A stretch of 64,000 nucleotides of DNA from Poecilobothrus nobilitatus (taxonomy: Eukaryota; Arthropoda; Insecta; Diptera; Dolichopodidae): positions 377,903,643-377,967,642 of the forward strand of contig OX352772.1 in the NCBI GenBank assembly GCA_947095535.1. Direction: 5' to 3'. The position numbers were made by a program, and so were the translations under genes. The notes beneath the pieces were generated by a model. It saw only the letters and a program-made list of their open reading frames with translations, was not told where the DNA came from and did no database searches. Positions 45,811 through 56,965 of the stretch are shown here, piece after piece (positions within the stretch are counted from its first letter, which is position 1; every line of letters begins with the position of its first letter).

Positions 45811-46691
45811 AAATCATTGAGTAAAAGGGTTTTAAATGTCTATCAATACAGTCTATTAATGATGATATTTTGATATGTAAGAATTTATTTCGTTTAAAAT
45901 ATAAAAAAAAAAAAAAAAAACTGAACTGAATCGAACTTGCAAGATTAAAAAGCAACTATTAATAACCCCACACTGTACCGCTGTACTAAAACCTAAACTG
46001 AAATCTGAATGTTTATATTCAGTTACATTGTGAAATTCCTACTCCTACCATACAACCAATATTTTAAAATTTTTAATCGAAAAGAAAAATAAAACAAAAA
46101 TATAACGGAATCATAGAGCGTCTGTTATGAATATGTATATTATAGGTATAGATTATACATACTATATGATACATATGTATATACTTTACATGGGTTTTTT
46201 ATAAAAATGGAAAATTATTAATGAAAATCAGAAAATTTTGGAAAAATATTAATCTTGTAAGATGGCTGTACTGAATGTTTATCATTTAAAAAGAAAAAAA
46301 TTAAAGTTGGTTGGTAAATCATTGAGTAAAAGGGTTTTAAATGTCTGTCATTTCCAGATTAAATATTATGATATGATGATATGAAAATATCAGAAAAACA
46401 TCCAAAAAAAAAAATAGAATTGCATCGAACTTGCAAACTTCAAAACTTCGAAGTTTACGAATCGGCCACTCTACCACTGCACCAACCCTTCTCTAAAATT
46501 TCAATCTTTATATTCAGTTATATTGTGAAATTTTTATTTCGTACCATACATATTTAAAATTTTATGTATTTAGGAAAAAAGCAAAAAGCAAAAACAAAAA
46601 AGCAAAATTTAAAATTCAACGGAATAAAAGAGGGTCGTTTTTGAATATGTATATTATAGGTATAGATTATATGTACATACTATATGATACA
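45811..46691. repeat. 503-bp tandem unit (two copies), each with a minus-strand tRNA-like module
   Basis: 'ggtaaatcattgagtaaaag' begins at 45811 and 46314; a third start is at 49433. Each unit holds a tRNA-like module on the minus strand. In unit 2, the minus-strand A-box-like 'tggtgcagtggtagagtgg' and B-box-like 'gttcgatgc' lie at about 46430-46495; unit 1 is more decayed (45925-45992). Unit 2 is interrupted at 46691/49295 by a Helitron. Unit 1 at 46161-46200 preserves the empty target. Confidence 0.75.
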
Positions 46692-49294
46692 TCTATAATA
46701 TAATACATAAGATGTTGGCGAGACCTTGCCAACATGTAAAAAAATATATTTTATATCTATAATAAAACACTCACACCTCACACTGAATGTAAACTAAACT
46801 GACAATGATATTTCTGTATATTTATTTAATAATTTAAAATTTTATTACCAGAGACACAAATCTTTGACTCAAAGTATTATCAAGAGACACAAACCGTTCA
46901 TTAAAAATATAAATAAATTTAGTAAATATTATTACCAGAGACCAAATTTTCCACTAGAAGTATTACCAGAGACACAAACCGTTCATTAAAAGTGAGTACA
47001 GTTAAAAGTACATAAGTATATACTAAAAAAAAAGTACATACTAAAAAAAAATAAATTCAGCAAATTTTTAATTTTTAAATTTGACCGCCACGTCCGTTAT
47101 GAACTGGTCGCAGCGGTAAATTAGAAATAAATTATTGTTATTTATCTTCTGTTGGCGTTTTCAATCTTTGTTTTGGAAAAAAAAAAAAAATAGGTACTCT
47201 TAATAAAATTAAAACGCCTGAAAGTGAAAAAGTGAGAGTGAGCAAAGTTTATAGTAAACCTCATATTTATAAGAAAAAAATAATAGGCCGATTTTATTCT
47301 TGATTTTGTTTTCATTAGTATAAAAGCTGGTAAAAGCTTCGTAACATACTTTAAAATAGTTTTGTTTATTTAGGTGAAATTTAGATGTTTAAGCTAAATT
47401 TTCGGTAGAACTGGTATAACATAAAATATTCGAAATTTTTTTATTAATATAAAATTCGGCAGACTTAAATAATTATATTTCATAACAGAAGTCAGAAACT
47501 TACTAAATATTATAGAAACGGATATTTTTCTTAAAAAAAAAAGAAAAAAATGACATAGAAAATATCATTTTAGAAGCCTTCTCTCACAAAAGATTCATAA
47601 TTTTGTACTAATTTATTATTAGACCATTAATAATATTGTTAGCCATGGAAAAAAATAAGATTTATTAATCAGATCAGATAATATAATACCAGGAATTAAT
47701 GATTGAATTTCTGATAATATACACAATATTATACACACAAGATGTTGGCCAGATCTATAATAAACCACTCACACTGAATGTAAACTGAACTGGCAATGAT
47801 GATATTTCTGTATATTTATTTAATAATTTAAAATTTTATTATCAGAGACACAAATCTTCGACTAAAAGTCTTATCAGAGACACAAACTTTTACTTTTTAA
47901 AAAGTACTTTCGACACAAAATTTAACTGGTCAAATTTTTAATTTTTAAATTTGACTGCCACATCCATTATGAACTGGTCGCAGCGGTAAATTAAAAATAA
48001 ATTATTTTATTAATCTTCTGTTGACAGTTTTCAAATGATTCTTTGTTTTGAAAAAAAGAAAAATACTCTTAATAAAATTAAAAGTCCTGAAAGTGAAAAG
48101 AGCAAAGTTTGTAATAAGCCTTATATTTATAAGAAAAAAATAATAGGCCAATTTTATTCTTGATTTTGTTTTCACTATTATGCTACTTTTATTCTTGATT
48201 TTGTTTTCACTTATTATGCTACTCACTATAAAACTACTTTAAAAGCTGGTAAAAGCTTCGCAACAGACTTTAAAGTAGTTTTGTTTATTTAGGTTGGAAT
48301 TTTGATTTTTTAAGCTGAATTTTTGATATAACATAAAATATTCGAATTTTTTTTATTAATATAAAATTCGGCAGACTTAGCTAATTATATTTCATAACAG
48401 AAATCAGAAACTTACTAAATATTATAGAAACGGATATTTTTCTTAAAAAAAAAGAAAAAAATAACATAGAAAATATCATTTTAGAAGCCTTCTCTCACAA
48501 TAGATTCATAATTTTGTACTAATTTATTATTAGACCATTAAATAAATTAAAAAGCTGTCGAAAACGACCGTCACAAAAAAAAGGCCCCGAAAATTTATGA
48601 AATTACATTATCAGAGACATGAATCTTTTATTAAATATACCAAAGACCTCTTCCAAAGTACATTTAAATAAAATAAATTCAGCAAATTTTTTTCAAGCAA
48701 AAAAAAATAAATGCAAAAGACTTGAAAGTAGTTTTGGTAATTGAAGTAATTTCGCGGCGAAAACAACTGTTTTTCATCGACATAAAAAATTTTTTTTAAA
48801 CCTAAAGAAAAATAGAGAGTCTGGGAAAATTTTAACAAATATTAAAATTATTTCGATTATTGGTATTGTTTTAAATGTAACAAAAAAAAAAAAAATGTCG
48901 TAGCGGTTGGTGTTGGTTGGTTTTTCGCCGGTTTTTATTGTGCACTTTATACATGTGTTTCAAACATTTTTTGAGATAACGGCACGAACTTTTACCCTGA
49001 ATGTGTTTTTAGCTTGGACCATTTTTTCTCAATGATTAAAAAACAGTCAAAAATTACCGCCACGAAAAAACGGCGAGAAAAAATTAATAAACTGTACCTA
49101 ACATTTTTAATTTTATGTGTTTAGATTTGTTTTATGTTTTTTTGCTATTACAAGTAAGTTATTGATTTCAACATTTTTTTAATGGTGTTGATGTAAAAAT
49201 GAAATTTTTAGGTAGTTTATTAAGGGAGTCAGTATGATACCGCAAATGTTTTTGAATCTATAGAAATTGTGCAATTGCACAGGGGATTTTCTAG
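46692..49294 (+). mobile_element. Non-autonomous Helitron, plus-strand copy
   Basis: 5' end A|TCTATAATATAATA, with a subterminal hairpin (gatgttggc ... gccaacatg). 3' end: palindrome GTGCAATTGCAC (49269-49280), 10 nt, then CTAG|T at 49291-49294. These are the canonical Helitron signatures: insertion between A and T, a 3' hairpin followed by CTRR, and no target duplication. The interior is a direct duplication of about 1 kb (46708-47737 and 47738-48545) with repeated 'gagacacaaat' motifs and 'gaccgccacgtccgttatga' blocks, then a unique 3' part. No helicase or Rep is encoded. Confidence 0.9.
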
Positions 49295-49554
49295 TATGTT
49301 TATACTTTACATGGGTTTTTTATAAAAATGGAAAATTATTAATGAAAATCAGAAAATTTTGGAAAAATATTAATCTTGTAAGATGGCTGTACTGAATGTT
49401 TATCATTTAAAAAGAAAAAATGAAAGTTGGTTGGTAAATCATTGAGTAATTCTAGATTTCGCACCTTAGAAGCCATAAATAGCAGAAAACCAATACAGGA
49501 ATAGCCAACAACCATTTTTAACATTAATCGAAACAATAATTGTGTGTAACTTTT

Positions 49555-52500
49555 TCTAATAAGTAATTATATTTTCAAACTGCTAAAAATATGAGTAAAA
49601 ACTGTATATGAATAAGAATATAAGGTTTTTGTTCTTTAAATATGTATGTACTTATTGTTGATTAAATACTGTACAAAAATGTGAATATGTTTTCTAATTT
49701 AATTGATTGTGTTTATAGTATTTTTAAACATAAGTATATTATACTAGTATGTACATATTTCAATGCTATTTTTTTAGTAATTCTAATAAATAAGGAAGAA
49801 ATTTGTTTGTTTGTTTATTTGTGCCCTTTTCACGTAAAAACCACCAGGCCGATTGCAACCAAATTTTGCAGGAACATTTCTACAGCACCGGCAGGAGTTA
49901 TAAGCTATATCGCGTTTCGGTGCATTAACCCATTGCGGCCCGAGAGCCATTTAAAGCTATTTCCTTTTTTTGTTGTCCTGCCTAAACAGTTCGATGGATT
50001 GAGTTGAAAATTTGTACAAATGTTCTTCTTAGCTTTGGGTAGGTACCGAGAATTTGGATGTAATATGTCACCGGGATTCGGTCCGGCGGACTTCCAAAAA
50101 ATTTTTTGTTTCCGATTTATGTCCAATTTTGTATGGTGGTTTTATGATCTGAAAAAAAGCATGTGACAAATTTTTATGAAGTTCCGGTAACCCGTCCGGT
50201 TACACGAGAGCTGAACGAAGTTCATTAAATTTTTTTGTTGTCCTGCTTAAACGGCTTAATCAATTGATTTAGCAGAAAAGCTCACTAGCATAATTTGGTT
50301 ACGATCCATTGATCCGTTTTGGCACCAGGGGTCAGTGAAGTTTTATAATTCATTTTGTTGTCGCGCTTAAACGGTTTCACCAATTGAGTTGAAAATTTAC
50401 AAAAGTGTGGCTCTTTACCACAGAAGCTCACTGAGTTGAATTGGTTACGATTCATTTACCCGTTTCGGCACCAATGATCAATGAAATTTTTTAATTTCTT
50501 TGTTCTCGCGCTTAAACGGTTTTACCAATTGAGTTGAAAATTTACAAAAGTATAGGTCTTTATTACAAAAGCTTTCTGTGTTGATTTGGTTACGATACAT
50601 TAACCCGTTTCAGCATCAGGCTTCAGACCATGAAGTTTTTCATTTTTTTGCTGTTGTTCTTAAACGATTTGACCAATTGAAAATTTGTACAAGTATTGCA
50701 CTTTGGCACACAAACATATTAAATAAATTTTGTCGTGATACATTAACACATTTCGGCAGGTTAGACTGTCAAAAAAAATTTTTGTTTCTAATTTGTGTCC
50801 AATTTGGCAAGATGAACTTATGGTTCTAAATAGAGATTCCGCAGAGATTCCTATTTCCGCACGAGCACCTATTAAAAATATTCTTCATAAAAATGAGTAC
50901 ATATATATTTAAAGAATAGAAAACCTTACATACAATTCTGGTTGATTTATAAAGGTAAAAAACAATCATGTATTTTTTATATTGAGAATATAATAAACAG
51001 AATCCTGAGATGTATGCATTTAAAAAGAAGTTTATTGAAATGTGAAGAGCTGTCGGTGCTGTGGGATCTCCAACGCTGAGGGTACATAAAAAAGTTTAAG
51101 CGCTTAAGCGCGACAACAAAGAAATTAAAAAATTTCATTGATTCCTGGTGCCGAAACGGTTTAATGGATCGTAACCAAGTCAACTCAGTGAGCTCGTGTG
51201 GTAAAGAGCTACACTTTTATAAATATTCAACTGAACTGGTAAAACCGTTTAAGCGAGACAACAAAGAAGTTAAAAAACTTCATTGAGCCCTAGTGCCTAA
51301 ACGGGTTAATGGATCGTAACTAAATCAACCCAGTGAGCTTTTGTGGTAAAGAGCTACACTTTGATAAATTTTCAACTCAATTGGTCAAACCGTTTAAGCG
51401 CGACAACAAAGAAATTAAAAAAATTCATTGACCCCTGATGCCATAACGGGTTAATGGATCGTAACCAAATTAATCCAGTGAGCTTTTCTGGTAAAGAGCA
51501 AGAATTTTGCGAATTTTCAAATCAATTGAACCGTTTAAGCAGGACAACAGAAAAATTTAATGAACTTCGTGCGGCTCTCGTGCCCAAACCGGTTACCGGA
51601 ACTTCTTAAAAATTTGTCACTGGCTTTTTTTAGACCATAAAACCACCATATAAAATTGGACATAAATTGGAAACAAAAAATTGTTGGCCTGGCCGAATCC
51701 GGGTAACATATTGCACCCGAATATGTTACTGTTATTTCTTCGGTACCCGCCTAATGCTAAGAAGAATATTTGTACAAATTTTCAACTCAATCGATTAAAC
51801 CGTTTAGGCAGGACAACGAAAAAACGAAAAAGCTTTAAATGTCTCTCGTGCCGCAATGGGTTAATGAACCGAAACGCGATATAGCCTATAACTCCTTCCG
51901 GGGTCGTAGAAATTTTCCTGCAAAATTTGGTTGCAATCGGACTGGTGGTTTTTACGTGAAAAGGGCACAAATAAACAAACAAACAAATTTCTTCCTTATT
52001 TATTAGAATTAATAAAAAAATAGCATTGAAATATGTACATACTAGTATAATATACTTATGTTTAAAAATACTATAAACACAATCAATTAAATTAGAAAAC
52101 ATATTCACATTTTTGTACAGTATTTAATCAACAATGAGTACATACATATTTAAAGAACAAAAACCTTATATTCTTATCCATATACAGTTTTTACCCATAT
52201 TTTTAGCAGTTTGAAAATATAATTACTTATTAGAAAAAGTTAACGTAAAAAACTTCTGATTGATTTATAAAAGTAAAAAACAATCCTCTCTTTTTTTATT
52301 AAAAATATGTTATATATGCATTTAAAAACCTCAGATATATGCATTTAAAAAGAAGTTTTTTCAAAATTTGAAGAGCTGTAGGTGCTGTAAGAGCTGTAAC
52401 GGTGAGGCTTCGTAAACAAGTTGTTCTACAACATTGCTCTTTTAAGAGACCTATGCATGGTTAATATTTCATTGCTTTTTATTAAACAGTGTATAAGGTT

Positions 52501-52640
52501 TGAAAACAGAAGGACGGAGAGAGTGAAACTAACAGAAAATTTTTCAAAATGTGCTTAAAAGGATAATTCATAAAAACATGAAGTGACATTACTTACGAAA
52601 AAAAATATATTGCATTATGGTATTACATGTTATTAATTGC
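49555..52640. repeat. Large inverted arrangement of two composite repeats
   Basis: 49555-50600 and about 51090-52240 are reverse complements in outline. Each has an outer AT-rich part ('ttaattgattgtgtttatag'), 'aataaataaggaagaaattt', a (TTTG)n tract, 'tgcccttttcacgtaaaaac', and 2-3 monomers of 144-146 bp. The centre (50650-51080) is unpaired. 52300-52640 continues one arm into the 'ctagcag'-type body. Open frames in both arms (for example 49681-50007 and its twin 51782-52108) are repeat artefacts. Confidence 0.78.
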
Positions 52641-52955
52641 ATTTAGTTTTAACCACTAGGATACCAAGGATTTTTTTGATTTAAAAGAAAATATGAACAT
52701 TGCATAATTATGGGATGCATGTAAATGCATGCATGTAAAGCACAGAAGAAAAGGTAAAAAAATTTTCACAATTTCAGTTTATATGTTTTTTATATTCACG
52801 TGTTTGTGGTTTTTGGTCTCTTAACCCCTTTAATTGGATTCCTAGTATCAGTTTTAATATTCAAGTCAATGTCAAAATGGTGTACATAAAATAAAATAAT
52901 GTATATAACACTATATTAACAAAAAACAGAAACTTTGTGAGAAAGTTGTAATGCA

Positions 52956-53137
52956 GGGGCCTCGGTGGCTTAATGGGTAAGAACGTATAAAATTCGCTGT
53001 AAACACCGAGGGAGTGTGGGTTCGAATCCCACATACGTCTTAAGAATTATTCCCCCTTATGATATTTACAGCCACGCCTGAACAGGAAAGGCTGCGTAAT
53101 TTTATGTCCACATTTATATGGCAGAGAAATAAAAAAT
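52956..53137 (+). mobile_element. tRNA-derived SINE, family S, copy 2
   Basis: Same structure as 31977-32171: ggggcctcgg start, A-box tggcttaatgg, B-box ggttcgaatcc, 'attcccccttatgatattta', 'gcctgaacaggaaaggctg', then an A-rich tail. Flanked by a 10-bp target duplication (aagttgtaat) at about 52943-52952 and right after the tail. Confidence 0.88.
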
Positions 53138-53329
53138 AAAAAAGTTGTAATCCATTCAATTTCTGTTCATATATGGAATAATTTTTTTTATATAGAATCT
53201 CTTCAATTGTCGAATAAATTTTTCGTATTTTTTTTTCATTTATTTATTTATAATAATATTACAAATCACATAGGATATTTTGCAATATTACAAGACATTC
53301 GGCATACTAAGGTCATTATATGTCGAACA

Positions 53330-53518
53330 CTATTGTTAATTTATACATTTATATTATTTATTTTATTTATATTATTTTCATATTATGTATTTACACTATA
53401 GTTGGTAGGAAGGGGGATTTGTTTTCAATTAATAAAACTTACTACCCGTGCAGGATTTCAACTCGCACTCCCTTAGTTAATAAGGCATTTCCCTAACCAC
53501 TAGCCCGCCGAGGCCCCT
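53330..53518 (-). mobile_element. tRNA-derived SINE, related family, minus strand
   Basis: On the minus strand it starts ggggcctcggcgggctagtgg (A-box region) and has a degenerate B-box (gagttgaaatcc) near 53460-53472. The body is short and AT-rich, and its 3' limit is uncertain. It lies only about 200 bp from copy 2 and in opposite orientation. Confidence 0.6.
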
Positions 53519-53936
53519 TAATTTCAGTTAAATACATTTCATTTAGTTTTTTTTTGCATATTATTAGGCAACCAATTCAATAATTTGGTAAATCAATATT
53601 ACATTGTTGTTATTTACTGGGTACAAAATATGACACAGTAGTAATATCTATCTAATGTTATAATGAATTTTACAGAATTTTAAGTTTTTTTGGCTTTTTT
53701 CTGTTATTCAAATTTAATTAACCTTAGTATATTTTTATTCAAGTTTAACTCAAATTTTCTTATAAAGATAATTAAAGGAAAAGTTCATTTATTAATTTCT
53801 AACAATTTGAAAGAATGATTAGACTTAAAGTACATTAGGCTTATTTAACTATAAAACACATTTATGTTTTGATCATTAGTGATCAGTTCTGATAATTTTT
53901 AGTGAAATGTATGAGCCTTTGTTTTCCTCCTTTTGT
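53519..53936. other. AT-rich stretch, nothing recognised
   Basis: No coding or structural signal. It does not align with the sequence upstream of ITPA copy 1, so homology between the two copies begins at about 53938. Confidence 0.45.
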
Positions 53937-53937
53937 T

Positions 53938-54229
53938 TTCTCGTACCTTACAATCAAAGAAGATAGATTTACCGCAATTGCAAGGTTGGACTGTTATAAT
54001 TATACCTATAAATAATTCTCTTAACTTTAAACAATAATTCTATTTAATTTAAAAATAAACTTTTTTTTTAATTTAAGATGAGATAGATGAAATTTAATGC
54101 ATGCAAAAGTTTACCCGGACCTTATATCAAATGGTTTTTAGAAAAATTTGGTCCAGAAGGACTACAAAATGCTCGAAGGCTGGGAAGATAAATCAGCTCA
54201 AGCTGCTTGTACTTTAGAATATTGTGAAG
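53938..54229 (+). pseudogene. ITPA pseudogene, copy 2, with intron and PGPYIKW exon
   Basis: The first exon fragment ends KKIDLPQLQG at 53984. A GT-AG intron of 93 bp (53985-54077) follows in the same phase as the 60-bp intron of copy 1. The next exon restarts EIDEI, then a deletion joins it to F-N-A-C-K and the highly conserved [20 protein letters not shown]. After one frameshift it continues [20 protein letters not shown] and meets a GTGAAA donor at 54230. The catalytic VEDTCL segment is deleted. It is less mutated than copy 1 and lacks the N-terminal TGNAKK part. The stop and C-terminal half of the gene are not in the window. Confidence 0.88.
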
Positions 54230-54410
54230 GTGAAAATCATGATTGTTAATTTTTATTATTGAAATAAAATTTGTTATTACAATATTTCTTTTTTTTATTT
54301 AAAAATTCGAGAAATAAAATAGGAAAGAAATATAAGTACAGAAATATGGGCGACATCTAGTGATTTTAAAGTGAAACTGTTTAGCGACATCTATTGGCCT
54401 TTTATATGTA

Positions 54411-56116
54411 TTTAGTAGCATAAAGAAATCATATACATAGACTATAGAGTATTTACACGGAACAAATTTTTTAAACCATTTCTGCACAAAATATAGAACC
54501 CCGAAATTCTGTTTTGTTGCAGATTAACATATATTTTGAACAAAAAATTTATACAGAAATAATATTTATTTGCAGCTTATAAAAAAATTAAATGTATTCT
54601 TTTCATATTTATACTATTTTATAATTGTAGTGGTATGGTAGTGGTAATATTTTTTTTTATTCGTTTCATTCTTATTTGTTTGTACGTATGTTTATTAGAT
54701 TTGAAATGATTAGAATTTTAATGTTTAATAATTTTTGGCTGGCATATATAAAGCGTATTAAATAGCGTATGTGTGTGTTTAGTAAAATTAAAAATGATTT
54801 TATTATGCAACATAACGTATTGAAGTAGGTAAATAAATAAAAATTAGATAAGTGATATTAAGTGACTTTTATTAAATATTTTGTTTTAATAAATAAACTT
54901 AAAGTAATAAGGGAACAAATCAATGTTAAATTACAGATTCACTGAAATAAAAGTTTCTTTTCCTACTTAGAGTAAATATATAGTCATGATATACCTAGTA
55001 GGACTAGTAAAAGTAAATAATTTTTAAAACTTTTGCAAAAATTAATAAAAAAATCAAATTTTATTTAACAATTTTCTTTTTAATATTAGTACCTAAATGT
55101 TAGAATACCTAATATTAGAATACGAATATTAGTACAGTACCTAAATAGGGAATCAAAAAATAGCAAAAGCACATAAAATTAATTAAAAAAAATGTTTTAT
55201 TGCTTAAAATTAAAGAATAGAAGGAAAACATAAGAAGGGAAAAAGCCACATGGAAAATTCTAAAATATAGTCTGATAGTATTAATTTTCCAAATGGAATA
55301 AAAAACCCTTTTTATTAGTACATTTACAAAAAAATAAAAATTCAAAATTTATGTAAACAAATTTTACAAGAAAATATAAAAAACTATTTACAAAATTATT
55401 TACAAAATTATAACTAAGCATAATAAACTACTTTAACATTTAAAAAAATTTAACATTTCATTAGGTATTCTAACATTTAGGTACTAATATTAAAAAGAAA
55501 ATTGTTAAATAAAATTTGATTTTTTTATTAATTTTTGCAAAAGTTTTAAAAATTATTTACTTTTACTAGTCCTACTAGGTATATCATGACTATATATTTA
55601 CTCTAAGTAGGAAAAGAAACTTTTATTTCAGTGAATCTGTAATTTAACATTGATTTGTTCCCTTATTACTTTAAGTTTATTTATTAAAACAAAATATTTA
55701 ATAAAAGTCACTTATTATCACTTATCTAATTTTTTATTTATTTACCTACTTCAATACGTTATGTTGCATAATAAAATCATTTTTAATTTTACTAAACACA
55801 CACATACGCTATTTAATACGCTTTATATATGCCAGCCAAAAATTATTAAACATTAAAATTCTAATCATTTCAAATCTAATAAACATACGTACAAACAAAT
55901 AAGAATGAAACGAATAAAAAAAAATATTACCACTACCATACCACTACAATTATAAAATAGTATAAATATAAAAGAATACATTTCATTTTTTTATAAGCTG
56001 CAAATAAATATTATTTCTGTATAAATTTTTTGTTCAAAATATATGTTAATCTGCAACAAAACAGAATTTCGGGGTTCTATATTTTGTGCAGAAATGGTTT
56101 AAAAAATTTGTTCGGG
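54411..56116. mobile_element. Palindromic insertion: 654-bp near-perfect inverted repeat arms, 346-bp spacer
   Basis: Arms 54460-55113 and 55460-56113 are reverse complements with only a handful of mismatches or indels. The spacer 55114-55459 is AT-rich. Comparison with 14331-14360 shows the whole block 54411-56116 (including 49 bp outside the left arm) is absent from ITPA copy 1. No target duplication is visible. No protein is encoded. It could be a fold-back element, a hairpin-RNA locus or a recent inverted duplication. Confidence 0.85.
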
Positions 56117-56965
56117 GTAGTAGTTTATTGAAACTTCCAGTGATGGCGGCGCTGGTATCTAAAAGTTTTAAGTAGGCTATCTATTAGTACTGTAGATAAC
56201 GCAAACAGAACAAAAAATGTCAATAAGAATTCTCAAAATTTTTTCAAATTTAAAGTGCCCCATTTGCTCTCTAATTTTTTCTATGCTTTTTTTCTCTTTC
56301 TTAAATCTCCTCAATATTCTTTTAAAAAAATATCCTCATGAATATTTGATTCTATTTTAATTTTAGATAGGTACATACATATGTACATGTACATATATAC
56401 ATACATGATAAATATTTTTTTTTTCTTTTTTTCTTCAAAAACTTTAAAACTTTAAAACTTCTTTTTAGAAAAAGCATTTGAATAAAATACAATATTGCCA
56501 TATCATTTGTATGATTCACGAAATTCTTTTTTGAAACTAAAGTTTTAAAATTTTTTTAAGTATTTATTTTTATGTATAATTTGTACAACTCGAAACCATT
56601 ATTAGATTATTTACCATTATAAAACTATTTTTAAAATTATTTAGGTAATACAATACTCGAATTTAGCCAAAATACACGATAACAAATCTTGAATACATGT
56701 ATTCTGCGTTCACACAACTTTGGTCTAAAGTCGAAAACAATTAAAATATTTTAAAAATTACTTTATTTATTTATCATTATAATTAGAAAAAAACAAAAAA
56801 AAAATTTCACTTTGAAAATACCATATTATTACAAATGGTATAATAAAATCTATTTATAATGTTTGTGTTTTTATATTTTAAAACTGGTTAGAAGAGTTGT
56901 CTATCAATGATTTTGGTTGTATTTCTTTGTTTTTAATTTCAAATATTTTATTTATTCAAAAAATA
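56117..56965. other. ITPA copy 2 distal flank, then AT-rich DNA
   Basis: 56117-56175 continues the flank shared with 14341-14412 ('gtagtagtttattgaaact', 'gatggcggcgctggtatcta'). 56196-56270 is an inverted match to about 61093-61163 ('tagataacgcaa ... agtgcccc'). No gene. Confidence 0.55.

Noticed and set aside
49681..52108. Matching 108-residue open frames in both arms (49681-50007 and 51782-52108)
   Set aside because: They are mirror copies within the composite repeat, cross a (TTTG)n microsatellite and have no protein-like content.
55650..55856. Open frame within the palindrome arm
   Set aside because: AT-rich chance frame. The opposite arm does not preserve a matching frame and there is no family resemblance.
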